Shown here one piece after another: positions 11,343 to 22,710 of a DNA stretch of 64,000 nt. Source of the stretch: Rehmannia glutinosa (lineage: Eukaryota; Streptophyta; Magnoliopsida; Lamiales; Orobanchaceae); NCBI GenBank assembly GCA_016081115.2, contig JABTTQ020000683.1:21-64020 (forward strand), given 5' to 3'. The notes under the pieces were generated by a model. It saw only the letters and a program-made list of their open reading frames with translations, searched no databases and was not told where the DNA came from. The translations under genes were made by a program, and so were the position numbers. Numbering within the stretch: position 1 is the first letter of the stretch; the number at the start of each line of letters is the position of its first letter.

Positions 11343-12454
11343 TGTTCGCCTTATTTTTAGCTTCACCGCAAATATACGGTGTATTTTATAGAATAGGGTA
11401 GCAAGGTCGTATCACGGAGACTAATAAATTTATGCGCTAAGTATTGAACCAAAATAGCCTTATTTTTATTTAGACGGTCGTAGTTGGATAATTGTTACGA
11501 GATTAAGACAATTAATACTACTAAGAACACAAGAGTAAGATAATGAGAATAATAGAAGTATCAAGATGATGAAATGGATTCCCAGGTTAAGGTTTTGATT
11601 AATAACCCTCTTGTTTTCCGAGTTAATCAAAGTTAAGTTTTTATCAATATTCCTATAAGACGATCACGAAAGTATATTATCCTCTCTCTCGAGATGCATA
11701 TAAAATGTAGATTGAAATACCAATGCTAGCATCTCTACTCAACATGAGGTATTCAACTCCCAAAAGTACAAAAGATCAATCGTCCTCACAAGTATTTACA
11801 AACCTCTCGATTTATGTAAATATTTGTGTCAAGTACTCAAGATCTAATATTGAAACTCATCTTTCGAATTATGAATCAATATATCAAACATGTTAAATCA
11901 TTGATCAAGTGATAAAACAAGAATAAGCTCAAAGTACTCAAACAGGCTTCAAGATAATAACTTCAACTAAGATTAAAACATTCAACAAGAGTTCAATACT
12001 CTACTTCCAAAACCCGGAAATCTAAAGAGTTTAGCTACACATGATGTCTAAACAACTCATAAACAAATTGTTCAAAGCCATGACAAACTAAAATGAAAGA
12101 TTAAAACTACAACAGAAGCAAGAAAAACTTAGGAAAGTCGACAGTCTCTCGATATATCTCCGTTACTTGAGCTCCGATACAACCAGATTGTCTCCTTGAT
12201 GTCTTCCTCCAAGAATAGAGCTTTGTCTTGTGTGCTAGAGCCAAAAGTGTCAGAATCTTAGTGTTTCCACTTTGCGATGCTCGTATTTGTATCCAAATTG
12301 CTTCAAATATCATTAAATTCCTACAAAACGAGCAAAGCGTAATATCTTTTCCACAAAGAGTGAATACACAAAATTTTACATGAGTTTATGCATGCTTAAA
12401 CCCCATTTTTATCATAACTATACCTCAAAATACATGCAAAACTCACACCTATCA
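11343..12454 (-). repeat. 3' LTR of element A (internally deleted)
   Basis: Starts TGTTCGCC and ends CACCTATCA on the plus strand. The part from 12126 to 12454 matches 21960-22710 of the right LTR almost base for base, except that about 400 bp carrying the CACGGG array is absent at about 12256. The part left of 12126 has no counterpart in the right LTR. It contains GGTAGCAAGGTCGTATCACGGAG, which resembles the GAGGTCGATCCACAGGGA stretch at the same place in the LTR of element B. Confidence 0.7.
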
Positions 12455-13850
12455 AAATCCCCTAAACTTAAACTGTTGACCGTCCCGATCGACAATCTTG
12501 AAAACGAGAAAAAGCACAACAGGGAGTAATGAATGATGGCACACACAAAGAATCCAAAGGAAATCCATATTGTTCATCATGGATATCAAGCAACAAATCA
12601 ATCAAGCCTCAAATATCTAATCATGGATCACATATCAAACAACACATGGTGAATGCTCTGAATCACATCTCTCAAGATCAAGTGTATGCTCTCATCTCAC
12701 ATGAATATAGGACGTGTTTACACTCAAATCAATTCAATGTCGCAAAATTACCATAGGCTTGTAATTAATCTTATATCTCCGCCACTAGAATGTATGCAAT
12801 TTGTGAATCAAAAAGGACTTTCTCATTTGGTTGTAATGAAGGCTCTTTGGTTAGGGCAGGAAATTTTGGATAAAGTAACTCAAAATCGAGCATATAGACT
12901 TGTGAGTATATCAATCATCTACATTACAATCTCATATGCTACTCCAATCTTCCCTTATTTTCATCACTTTACTCATCTTCATCTCCTTTCTATCTTTTGA
13001 GAATCACCTCAAATTACAATCCTTATCCCCCCAAGTTCATGTAATTGAAAATTCATGTTATAACGTCAATTTTTTTTCTGACTCTTTTGTGAACTTTCAA
13101 CATTTCTTTTCAACTCCTTTTCTTCCTCTTCTGTTCCAATCAACCAAATATGCCCAATTATCTAACTTTTCAATTCCCACTCGTTCAACCTCATTCACTC
13201 CCTCTACTCAATCCTATACACTCGAGTTTAGGGTAACGGATATATCAAGTTCAAGGCTTAAATTTGTGGTTATCAAAGAAATAGGAAATAGGCTCAAATT
13301 GGCTAACTAGGAATTTCAACATCGTTAGGTAAGCAAAAGGCTTGAAAGGCTAACAAAGATGGCCTTTAATCACATTCACAATTCACATACAACATGTGGC
13401 CTTGACAGAGATACCCGAGCAAGTTCTAGAATTCTAACAACATGAATGATATACTCAAATCACAACAAGACTGCATAAGATATAAGCAGTAAAGGCTCAA
13501 AAGCTCACAGGCTTGTAAATATGTAATTCAAAGCATCAAACCAAGTTTTTCATATCCACATGCTCAATGTTTTCTATTCAAGGCTCAATCAACTCATACC
13601 CAACATCCAATCCCAACAATACAAATTTTCAATCAACACACAAAAAACAAGATGCATCATTCCCGGTCAACTCACTCTCTAACATCTATGAAAGCAATAA
13701 ACGTGTTAAAGCCGTAAACGTGTTTCTAATGCGATGCAACCTAGAATGCTCTACATGCAACTATATGAAAACACACAAAAATGCAAGATTTTTTTTCATC
13801 ATTTACACTTTTCATATATCAAAATACTACCTCTCACCCAAACTTGAATG
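12455..13850 (-). other. 3' untranslated region and polypurine tract of element A
   Basis: Non-coding DNA between the env-like ORF and the 3' LTR. A run reading AAGTTTAGGGGATTTT on the minus strand directly precedes the LTR and is the likely polypurine tract. The region is similar to 2.5-3.6 kb in element C. Plus-strand open frames of 60-125 codons here show no recognisable domain and are taken as shadows. Confidence 0.65.
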
Positions 13851-13899
13851 AAATTATATATTTTTTTTCGGAAGGGGAAAAATAGAATTTTAATAGTGA

Positions 13900-15366
13900 A
13901 AAGTGGAGATATACCTGAATCACTGCGGAGGTGGCGGTGGGAAGTGGCCCTGTGAGATGTGCCACATTTGTAACTGTTGTAGCACTTGCCACGTCTCCTC
14001 AGACCTCCGATCATAGTCCTCCCGGAATGCAAGGAAATTAGTCCGATGTTGCTGCAAGTCTTCTCTCTATTGACGCAAGTCCTCCATTTGATGACATAAG
14101 TCCTCACCAAATGCATATAGCATATCATGAAATTCATTGCCGCGTTAGGACTCGCCACCATAAGAAGTTCCGGGACGATCCCCGCTATATGAGGGTCTGG
14201 GGTGATCTCCTCCGTGTGAGGTCCCGGGAATGTCATACCCAATTTGAGGGTAATGAGGTTCCATTCCCATTTCTTGTCTGTTTAACTCCTCTTCTTCCGC
14301 CACCATATCCTCTACATCCGGGAAGCCTTCAACTCTGCGCCTTTTCCTTGCATCGATAGCATCCGTAACTCTATTATGTGCCTCAGAGTTAAGCAGGAAG
14401 TTGGTTGTGTCTGCCAAGGTATCTACTTTGGTGTATCTTGGGTTAGGCAATGGAAATGCGGCACCTTTCTTCTGTAGAAGAACCAACACACCATCGTCAT
14501 TTGCAATAAATTTCATGTGGTGCAAAGACGCCATATTGACCCGAGTGCTGCCCGGTATAGGCTCCAAGCCTCTAAAATCAATGTTGAAATATCGAGCAAT
14601 AGGGTAATCGGACCCCTATAGAAATAACACCCCTTCTCGCCTAACCAACTGCTCAACTTGCTCTGTGAAATAGGCGGTTGTGTTGTAGGGTGTATTTGTG
14701 AGCATACACCATAATAGATACAACTACCTTTTAGTCATCGCCCCAACATTTTCTCGTGCGAACATGGAGGATGCAGTCACGCGTTGTATATACTAGAAAA
14801 CTGGATTCCGGATCCAAGATTCTTTGGCGGTTCGTGCGGCATATAGCATGGGCCCCGTCTGTGGTGTTTCAACAAGCATTCTCCAAAATGCATACTGATC
14901 ATAGTTGTCCATCGGTCTAAATCGAGCATTCGTTGGGACCTCAAAAATGGTGTTCAGTTGGGTAATAGATAGTTGCCTACGTACATTCCCCAACTGAAAA
15001 CGTATTTCAAACGGTTCAAAAGCCCCTCCTTGTTTGAATACTTCGACGGTACTCAAAAACTCCAACGTGAATCGTTTAAATGTCGGCCATCTTCAGCTCA
15101 TGAAATTGGTCCATCCGACCTTTGCGAAGAGATGCCAAACGTCATCATGTATCCCCAATGTTTGGGTACAGTCATCGTCGGCGTAGCAGGATGGAGATAT
15201 TTGACAACCAACCAAACGATTCCACCGCTCAATATCATTTGCGTTTGTCAACACAACCCCATATACCGCTGGGCTGTTCGGGTCCACATCTTGCGGTGAC
15301 TCGTCTCTGTGTGCCACCGTACGAGCTTGTCTCCTTCCTCCTTAGGGATTCCTTCGGTCAGCCATG
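13900..15366 (-). pseudogene. Athila env-like ORF (ATHILA ORF-1 family)
   Basis: Three minus-strand frames cover one protein. The first (to about 15093) contains SPAVYGVVLTNANDIERWNRL. The second (14793-15065) contains FRLGN-like residues, RRQLSITQLNTIFEVP and a WRMLVETP motif. The third (14145-14567) contains PGSTRVNMASLHHM, an acidic region and a Gly/Ser/Tyr-rich tail with repeats of HGGD and SGDRPGTSYGG. Position after integrase and the middle domain fit the Athila ORF-1/env-like protein, whose function is unproven. Frameshifts and a stop shortly after the first ATG (15366) make it non-functional. Confidence 0.7.
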
Positions 15367-15369
15367 ATA

Positions 15370-16410
15370 GAATTGGTACCTAAAATAAACTCTATTAGCA
15401 TCCCAACAAGATCAATGGCAAGCACATATTGATGAATTTAGGCCAACAAATTAAATGGTGTGTAATGACTTTCCTACATCACTTTGGCCGATCAAGCAAC
15501 CTCCAAAAAATCAACAAATATGACCAAAATAGGAAAGCATTAACTTAAAGCTCGAACAATCATAGCTCATGCCCAATTCATCAACAATTCATTCAAATTT
15601 GTCTCAATGTTACAAGATCACAAGGTGTTTGATAAATTGCCTTAAAGAAGAACTCCTCCAAATCATAGCAAAAATATCAAAGCAAGCACCCAACATGATC
15701 CCCAATACATAATTTTACAAGAAATTCACAAGAAAAACGAAGTTCTTAGGAATTCTCGAAATTTATCACAAAGGGATGAACTTGAAACCCTAGGTACTTT
15801 TCCCCCAATTCTTCAATCCAAACTTGAATGCAATGCAAATTATAGGTCTAGTATGATGGAGGAATGAGTTTTATGGGAGAATATAGAGAAGAACACAAAA
15901 ACTATCGATCACAGGTGGAGGATTTTGCAGAGGGCGCTCGTATGAGTATTTGGAAATGAAGAAGCAGTGTTTAAACTGCTCTTATTTACGCCGTCTCTGT
16001 AAGGCACACGGGTCGTGCGTCGGCATACGGTAACCCATGCGCCATGCCGTAGCAAAAATTCCCCCTCGGCACACACGGGCCGTGCGTCATGCGACATGGG
16101 TAACCGTGTGTGATGCCAAGCAAAGCGCAGATCCCTCCCAGTGCACGCACGGGTAGTGCCTATGGCGCGGGCTACCCGTGCATACCTGTACAGCCACTCA
16201 GGTATTTTCAATTTTTTTAAACACACCAAAAATTGAAACCAAATTAAAAACCATCGGGTGCTCCCAACAAGCGCTATATTTAACGTCTTTAGCTTGACAC
16301 CTATTTTCGTCATCACGGGTCTCGCAAGGTAATGGATGTCACCTCCTCTTTGTTACCTCGGTGGAAGTAGTGCTTAATCCTTTGGCCGTTTACCATGAAT
16401 GTCTCACCGT
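15370..16410 (-). other. Spacer between integrase and env-like ORF
   Basis: Non-coding stretch of element A. Its only notable content is the palindromic repeat array described separately at about 15990-16200. A 135-codon minus-strand frame over that array has no known domain. Confidence 0.55.
15990..16200. repeat. CACGGG palindrome array in the element A spacer
   Basis: Three tandem units of roughly 65-70 bp, each with a CACGGGTCGTGCG-type block and a GGTAACCCATGC or GGCTACCCGTGC block. It is locally much richer in GC than the surroundings. The same unit type occurs at 19.11-19.29 kb in the coding region and at 22.18-22.44 kb in the LTR. Confidence 0.75.
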
Positions 16411-16416
16411 CTTTTG

Positions 16417-17423
16417 TTAATAATTCCATGACTCGGGAGGGTTCAATACCTTCTTGATCACGAATAGCCCGACGACCCTAGATTTAAGTTTTCCAGGGAA
16501 AAGTTTAAGGCGTGAATTGTACAAGAGGACCGGTTCCCCTGGTAAAAACTCTCGTTTCTTGATCATTTTGTCATGCCACCGTTTGGTTCTTTCTTTGTAA
16601 ATTCGGGAATTTTCGTAAGCTTCATCCCGAAACTCTTCCATTTCATTTAGATGGAGCAACCTCTCTTCACCGGCCTTTTTGAAATCCAGATTTAGTTTCT
16701 TGACCGCCCAAAATGCCTTGTGCTCTAACTCTACCGGCAAGTGGCACGACTTCCCAAAAACAAGTTGATATGGAGACGTGCCCAACGGTATCTTATATGC
16801 ATTCCGGTATGCCCATAGAGAATCATCCAATTTTAATGCCCAATCCTTTCGGTTGATGTTCACCGTCTTCTCAAGAATCTATTTGATCTCCTGGTTGGCC
16901 ACTTCGGCTTGCCCATTGGCTTGCGGATGATATGCCAATGCAACTTTATGCTTCACCCCATATTTTGCTAATAAATTGCTCACCAATTTATTTACAAAAT
17001 GCGACCCTTCACCACTAATTAAAGCTCTTGGAGTCCCTAATCATTTTTTTGTGAAGGAACCGCCTCTACCTAACGGGACACATACTCTACCGCAAGTAGA
17101 ACATATTGATAGCCCGAAGATGATGGAAATGGGCCCATGAAATCAATTCCCACACATCGAAAAATTCAACTTCAATCACATTTGTCATCGGCATCTCGTG
17201 TTTCCCTGGAAATGTTTCCCATCCCTCGACAATTGTCACATTGTTGCACATACAAATAACAATCATTAAATAAAGTGGGATACAACCCACTTTGCAATAC
17301 CTTCGCCGCCATTTGAGTCGGACCAAAATGTCCTCCGGAGGGTGAGGAATGACACCTTTCTTGAGGCACGCATCTTCTTATGATTTTGTCCGCGCACCTC
17401 TTAAAGAGTAGGGGTCGTCCCAC
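16417..17423 (-). pseudogene. Integrase of element A
   Basis: The minus strand at 17172-17423 encodes the HHCC zinc-binding region, with HSSPSGGHFGPTQMAAKVL followed by CDNCRGMG. The catalytic core between 17.1 and 16.9 kb is degraded. The C-terminal part (16417-16863) is a clean frame with NRKDWALKLDDSLWAYRNAYK, SPYQLVFGKSCHLPVELEHKA and the GEPVLLYNSRLKLFPGKLKSRW-type end, where the Trp is replaced. The frame changes at least twice. Confidence 0.8.
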
Positions 17424-17632
17424 ATGTAGAACTTTACATTATGTAGGAACTTCTTCTTTTGATATGACGATAGATTTGGAGGCAAAAACTCCCGACCAAA
17501 TAGTTGACAAAATCCGCATACCACGGAAATTTTGCCTCGAGCATGAGTAACCGTTCATCGGAAATTCCTCCTTTATCAATTCCGTGCTTCTTTGCACCCT
17601 CTTGATTTTCAATTATAGACAAGTGGTCTGCG

Positions 17633-18100
17633 CTACCACATTCTCACATCCCTTCCGGCCCCCGATTTCCACATTGAACTCTTGCAATAAGAGAATCCAT
17701 CGACCAACCTTGGTTTCGCATCCTTCTTATCAAAAAGATATTTGATGGCCGCATGGTCGGTGTGAACAATCATTTTGTTCCAATCAAGTATGATCGAATT
17801 TATCAAATGCAAAAACAATCGCCAACATCTCTTTTCGGTGGTGGTATAATTCTCATTGAGCAATATCCAACGTTCTACTAGCATAGTAGATGGATCTAAA
17901 CAACTTTTCCCTCTTTTGACCGAGAACATCCCCTATCGCAAAATCGCTAGCATCACATATCAATTCAAACGGTTGACTCAATGCGGGGCTACAAGAATAG
18001 GTGCGGTCACCAACGCCTTCTTCAAAGTTTCAAATGCCCGCAAACAATCATTGGAAAAATTGAAAGCATCATCTTTTTCTAGCATTCGCTCAAAGGCTTA
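17633..18100 (-). pseudogene. RNase H region of element A
   Basis: Frames with FETLKKALVTAPIL lead into an RNase H segment containing NENYTTTEKRCW, KMIVHTDHAAIKYLFDKKDAKPRL. These are the standard blocks of the Ty3/gypsy RNase H that follows reverse transcriptase. Several frameshifts lie between the blocks. Confidence 0.75.
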
Positions 18101-19085
18101 GAAATTTTTGAAAAGTCACGGATAAACCTTCTATAGAATCCAAAGATGGCCCAAGGAACTCCGAATGGCTTTTTTTTGTAGGAGGTGGTAACTTCTCAAT
18201 CGCTACAATCTTTGCCCGATCTACTTCCAAACTGCGCAGAAGAGACTTGATGACCAAGTACAATACCATCGCGTACCATAAAATGACACTTTTCCCAATT
18301 GAGTACAAGATTGGTCTCTTCACATTGCTGTAAGACTAAGAGAAATCGTCCATAAACACCTCCATAACGTTTTCAATAAGATCGTGAAATATAGCCATCA
18401 TACAACGTTGGAAAATTGCAGGCGCATTACATAAGCCAAATGGCATACGGCGAAATGCAAATGTGCCATAAGGGCATGTAAATATCGTTTTTTCCTGGTC
18501 TTCCGGTGCAATCATGATTTGATTGAATAACCATCTAAAAAGAAATAATAATCATAACCCGCTAGACGATCCAACATCATATCTATAAAGGGAAGGGAAA
18601 AATGATCTTTTCGAGTGGCATCATTTAGTTTTCTATAATCAATGCAAATTCGCCACCCGGTAACAATTCTAGTAGCAATCAATTCTTCATTCTCATTTTT
18701 CACGACAGTTACCCCCTTTCTTCGGCACCACTTGTACCGGACTTACCCATGAACTATCAGATATAACATATATGATTCCAGCATCTAACCATTTCAACAC
18801 TTCTTTCCTAACCACATCTTGCATGATGATGATAGGGTTTAGTCTTCTTTGGTTTTGCTTCGATGGTTTATAAACATCTTCCATCCAAATTTTATGCATA
18901 ACAATACATGGACTTATGCCATTTAAATCAGTTATTGACCATCCTAGTGCCGACCTATGTTTTTGTAAAACCCTTAACAATTTATCAAGTTGAGTAGGAG
19001 TGAGAAGAGATGATATGATTATCGGATTTGCATTATTCGCCCCAAGAAATGCATATGTGAGGTGTTCGGGTAATTGCTTGAGTTC
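18090..19085 (-). pseudogene. Reverse transcriptase of element A
   Basis: The minus strand shows the reverse transcriptase blocks in order: EVLKWLDAGIIYVISDSSWVSPVQVVPKKGG, WRICIDYRKLNDATRKDHF, then FAFRRMPFGLCNAP-type residues, then the active-site FMDDF box (the YxDD motif of other elements). A stop and frame changes separate the blocks, for example around 18690 and 18510. The N-terminal side joins the protease through a linker containing the palindromic repeats. Confidence 0.8.
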
Positions 19086-19110
19086 CGGCGTCGAAGTTGT
19101 TGTTTCAGGG

Positions 19111-19290
19111 TCACGCACGGGTTGCCCGTGCTCAGGCGCGGGTCGTGTGTGATCCCCTGTCTCCAGATTTTCCTTCGGCATCACGCACGGGTTGCCCGTG
19201 CTCCGACACATGGCCCGTGCGCTCTTCAGGGTTCTCAATTCTCGCTTCGGCATCACGCACGGGTTGCCCGTGCGTGTATGCACGGGTCGT
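19111..19290. repeat. CACGGG palindrome array inside the element A coding region
   Basis: Three units of about 70 bp start at 19111, 19181 and 19252, each with the near-perfect palindrome GCACGGGTTGCCCGTGC. Translated on the minus strand they give repeated HGQPVRDAE peptides between protease and reverse transcriptase. The reading frame passes through the array, so it was tolerated in the polyprotein. Confidence 0.8.
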
Positions 19291-20115
19291 GCATGGTTGT
19301 AGGCTTGACTCCCTTATTTCCGACTTCGCGTTCTCGCCTCTTGCGCTCCTAGGTAGTTCCTGCATATGATCTAAGGCACAAACATAGTCGTACAGATTTT
19401 GGTTATCAAAATCAAGCGCAACACACGACATTGAGCACGAGTGGGTTAGACCAAATTCCAAATCATCCGTAGACAATGTATGATCTACATAATCCTCAAT
19501 GCATGAACTAACTATATCTAAAAAACTACAATTTTCCACCGTATCATGAAATTTCATTGCCTTATATATAGAAAATAAAACGTGCTCATCATTAACCCGT
19601 AAAGTGAGCTCTCCTTTTTGTACGTCTATTAAGGCTTTCCCGGTAGCAAGGAATGGACATCCAAATATCAATGGAACATCACGATCTTCTTCCATATCAA
19701 GAACCAAGAAATCCACAGGGAATATAAATTTATCAACTTTTACAAGCACGTCTTCTATAATTCCCTTTGGATATGTAAGTGACCGGTCCACAAGTTGCAA
19801 TGTCACCGTGGTTGGCTTCACATCGCCTAGTCCAAGCTTCATGAAAATGGCCAAAGGCATCAAATTAATACTTGCCCCTAAATCACACAACGCTTTATTA
19901 AAGAAATTACCACCAATGGCATAAGAGATAGTGAAACTCCCCGGATCTTTCAGTTTTTGTGGTAGCTTTCTTTGGATTATCGCGCTACATTCTTTCGTCA
20001 AATTCACCATTTCAAAGCTTGTCATCTTCCTCTTTTTTGACATAACATCCTTAAGAAATTTCGCGTAATTTGGCATTTGCTCTAGTGCGTCTGCAAAAGG
20101 AATGTTAATGTGCAA
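19132..20115 (-). pseudogene. Protease region of element A polyprotein
   Basis: A 327-codon minus-strand frame, the longest in element A. It starts in the gag-protease linker (FADALEQMPNYAKFLKDV) and contains ALCDLGASINLMPL, the aspartic protease active site in the DLGAS form usual in Athila elements. It continues with RDVPLIFGCPFLATGKALIDV, the second protease block. It then runs into the palindrome-encoded peptide repeats. The frame is intact through the whole protease domain, although the flanking domains are broken. Confidence 0.85.
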
Positions 20116-21804
20116 TTTCTTAAATATATCAAGGAATTTTGCAAATTGATCATCAAGCTTTTTCTTTTGAAATCTTTGTGGGAAGGGAAAGAGATAGGCA
20201 ATTTAGATATATTAGAGTTAGACGATGATTTAAGCTTCTCAGCCCCTGTTTGCTCCTCCTCTTGTCTCTCTTTTTTCCTGTCGACTACGACATCATCTTT
20301 CATCACCGATTCAACATCTCCCAACTTGGATGTTTCATCTGAAATTTTCAGATTTTCAGATTTTTCTTTAGGCCCCTCATATTCCGTACCGCTCCTTAAC
20401 CGAATAGCCTTACATTGCTCCTTAGGATTAACTTCCGTGTTACTCGGAAATTGACCCTTTTGATGTTGCCCACCAACAATTGTAGCCAATTGGCCCACTT
20501 GAGTTTCAAGATTCTTTATCGAACTTGTCATTTGGGTCATTTGTAGCTCTACTTTATCCATCGTAGAATCTTGCCTAGTGAATCGACTCCTCGTGTCACT
20601 CATGAATGCATTTGATTGATTTATGAATGATGTGAGTGCATCTTCCAAAGATGATTTGCCTTCTACATTAGCACCTCCATTTGATGCATTAAATCCCGAC
20701 GGTGGTTGCAACACGTTCTTTGTATTGGCATAGGAAAAATTTTCATGGTTTCTCAATCCTGGATGGTAGTGTGTTGGGTTTGAATTGTTCCGTAAATTTT
20801 TGAAATTCCGATTATTCACATAATTGACCCCTCCATCAGATATAGAAGAGTTTCACTACCCGTGCTCGTACTTTCTTCTGGCCCTTTAGTAAAAACACTC
20901 AAATGGTTTCTCAATGCCGCCACTTGCGCAGTCAACGCCTTAATTGGGTCTGAATCCGAGATTTCAGCTACTCGTTGTACATTGGATCTCTCAGAAGGCC
21001 ACTGGTAACTGTTCATAGCCATTTCTTCAAGAAGATTTAAGGCATCTTGTGGAAACCTTGCCAATAATGCTCCTCGCGCTGCGGCATCAACAAATGCCAT
21101 CGTTTGCCCCATTAAACCATTGTAGAAGAAACACTACTGTTGATCCTCTGGAAAACCGTATTGTGGACATCTTCTTAGCAAATCCCGAAATCGTTCCCAA
21201 GCTTCGTACAAAGGCTCGGAGTCAAATTGTTGGAATTGAGTAATCTCGCTTTTGAGTCTGCAAAGTTTTACTCGGTGGAAAGAATTTAAACAAAAACTTT
21301 TGGCTCAAATCGTCTCATGTGCTCACACTTCCTTGCGTCAAAGTACCCAACCAATTCCTCGCCTTATCCCTCAAAGAGAAAGGGAATAGGTGCAATCTTA
21401 TGGCGTCATCAGAAACTCCATTCATTTTTATTGTGTTGCATATTTTGATAAATGTGCAAGGTGAGAATTAGGATCTTCAGTTGTGAAACCCCCAAACTGG
21501 TTTTGTTGTACCATGTTTATCAGTGTCGGTTAAGCTCGAAGTTGTTGGCATTTATTGGAATATGAGCAATACCACCGTAATGACGATTCGTTTGAGGTCG
21601 AAAGTAATCACAGATAGCTTGATGTTGAACCGGTATTGGTAACTCGTTGATCCCATTGTTATCCCTATTTTCTTCGTCCGCGTCCCCTATAATCAAATTT
21701 TGTTGTCTTTCAGCCCGTCTAGTAGTTGCACTGATTCTCCTTGCGAAAGCCTCAACTTCCGGTATGAGCGGTATTAAATCTCCTCGCCTAGAGCGAGTGT
21801 TCAA
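20082..21804 (-). pseudogene. Gag region of element A
   Basis: Minus-strand frames begin with MNTRSRRGDLIP at 21804, a typical Athila Gag N-terminus, and pass through a central retrotransposon-Gag region that is heavily frameshifted (21.1-21.5 kb). After this come DAAARGALLARFPQDALNLLEEMA and a coiled-coil segment with MDKVELQMTQMTSSIKNLETQVGQLA. The last part (20082-20819) is a clean 245-codon frame overlapping the protease frame. Confidence 0.75.
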
Positions 21805-21941
21805 GCACTACATGGACCAAACTAAAAGAAAACAAGTCAAATAATGAAGGATTAAAGTCAAACAAAAATATCGAAAAATAAAAATGTCTAAATTAAGAAT
21901 AATTCTATCTATCGTAATATTAGCACCAAAAATTGTATTAG

Positions 21942-21959
21942 TCCCCGGCAACGGCGCCA
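21942..21959 (-). other. tRNA-Asp primer binding site of element A
   Basis: TCCCCGGCAACGGCGCCA is the plus-strand view of the 18-base site complementary to the 3' end of plant tRNA-Asp, as used by Athila-type elements. It fixes the minus orientation. The LTR normally begins a few bases to the right, but here a deletion has joined the site to the interior of the LTR. Confidence 0.9.
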
Positions 21960-22710
21960 AAAACTTAGGAAAGTCGACAATCTCTCAATATATCTCTGTT
22001 CCTTGAGCTCCGATGCAACCCGATTGTCTCCTTGATGTCTTCTTCCAAGAATAGAGCTTTGTCTTGTGTGCTGGAGCCAAAAGTGTCAGAATCTCCTTCG
22101 ATGTGCGCCCCAAAAAAACCTTTTTATACTCCCCTTTCAAGTTTAGGGCAAAGTGCTGCAGAAAATGGCATTCCAGCGCAGACGCACGGGTCGTGCGCCC
22201 CCTGCACGGGCTACCCATGTGTCATCCCGTAGCAAGTCCCATGCTTTTTGCCAAACACGCACGGGCCATGCGCCACATGCACCTGACCTACGGTGCGTGA
22301 TGCTGTAGGTATCAATAATCTCTCCGGTGGTGCACGGGTGGTGCGCGATGCGCACGGGCTACCCATGCGCCATGCCGTAGCCTTTAATGCATCAACCCGG
22401 GCGCACGAGAGTGGTGCCTAAGGCGCGCCCTACCCATGTGCGTTCCCTGTATTTTTCTTATAAGCTCAACTTCAACTTATTCTAGCTCCGATTCTAGTAC
22501 ATTCACTCGATTCTTAGTGTTTCCTTTTTGCGATGCTCGTATTTGTATCCAAATTGCTTCAAATATCATTAAATTCCTACAAAACGAGCAAAGCGTAATA
22601 TCTTTTCCACAAAGAGTGAATACACAACATTTTACATGAGTTTATGCATGCTTAAAACCCATTTTCATCATAATTATACCTCAAAATACATGCAAAACTC
22701 ACACCTATCA
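21960..22710 (-). repeat. 5' LTR of element A (truncated next to the primer site)
   Basis: Matches 12126-12454 of the left LTR on both sides of an extra 400 bp that holds a CACGGG array. Directly at the primer site the sequence is AAAAACTTAGGAAAG. In the left LTR the same AAAAACTT lies about 790 bp inside. The first 790 bp of this LTR are therefore missing, probably through recombination between AAAAACTT copies. Confidence 0.75.
22175..22445. repeat. CACGGG palindrome array inside the element A LTR
   Basis: About four units of 65-75 bp, each with GCACGGG or CCGTAG blocks such as GCACGGGCTACCCATGC. This array is present in the right LTR but deleted from the left LTR. Confidence 0.75.

Larger units (their letters stand above)
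11343..22710 (-). mobile_element. Athila-type Ty3/gypsy retrotransposon (element A)
   Basis: An 11.4-kb LTR element on the minus strand. From right to left it shows a 5' LTR remnant, a perfect 18-base tRNA-Asp primer site, gag, protease, reverse transcriptase, RNase H, integrase, an Athila env-like ORF, a long 3' untranslated region, a polypurine tract and a 3' LTR. All coding regions are broken. It is inserted in the Ulp1-like gene of the outer MULE. AAATG occurs at 22711-22715 and at 11328-11332, a possible target duplication, but the left copy does not abut the LTR start I infer. The element contains three arrays of a CACGGG palindrome. Confidence 0.85.

Noticed and set aside
12529..13310. 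Plus-strand frames of 75-124 codons
   Set aside because: They lie in the 3' untranslated region of element A, opposite to its coding strand, and contain no recognisable domain.
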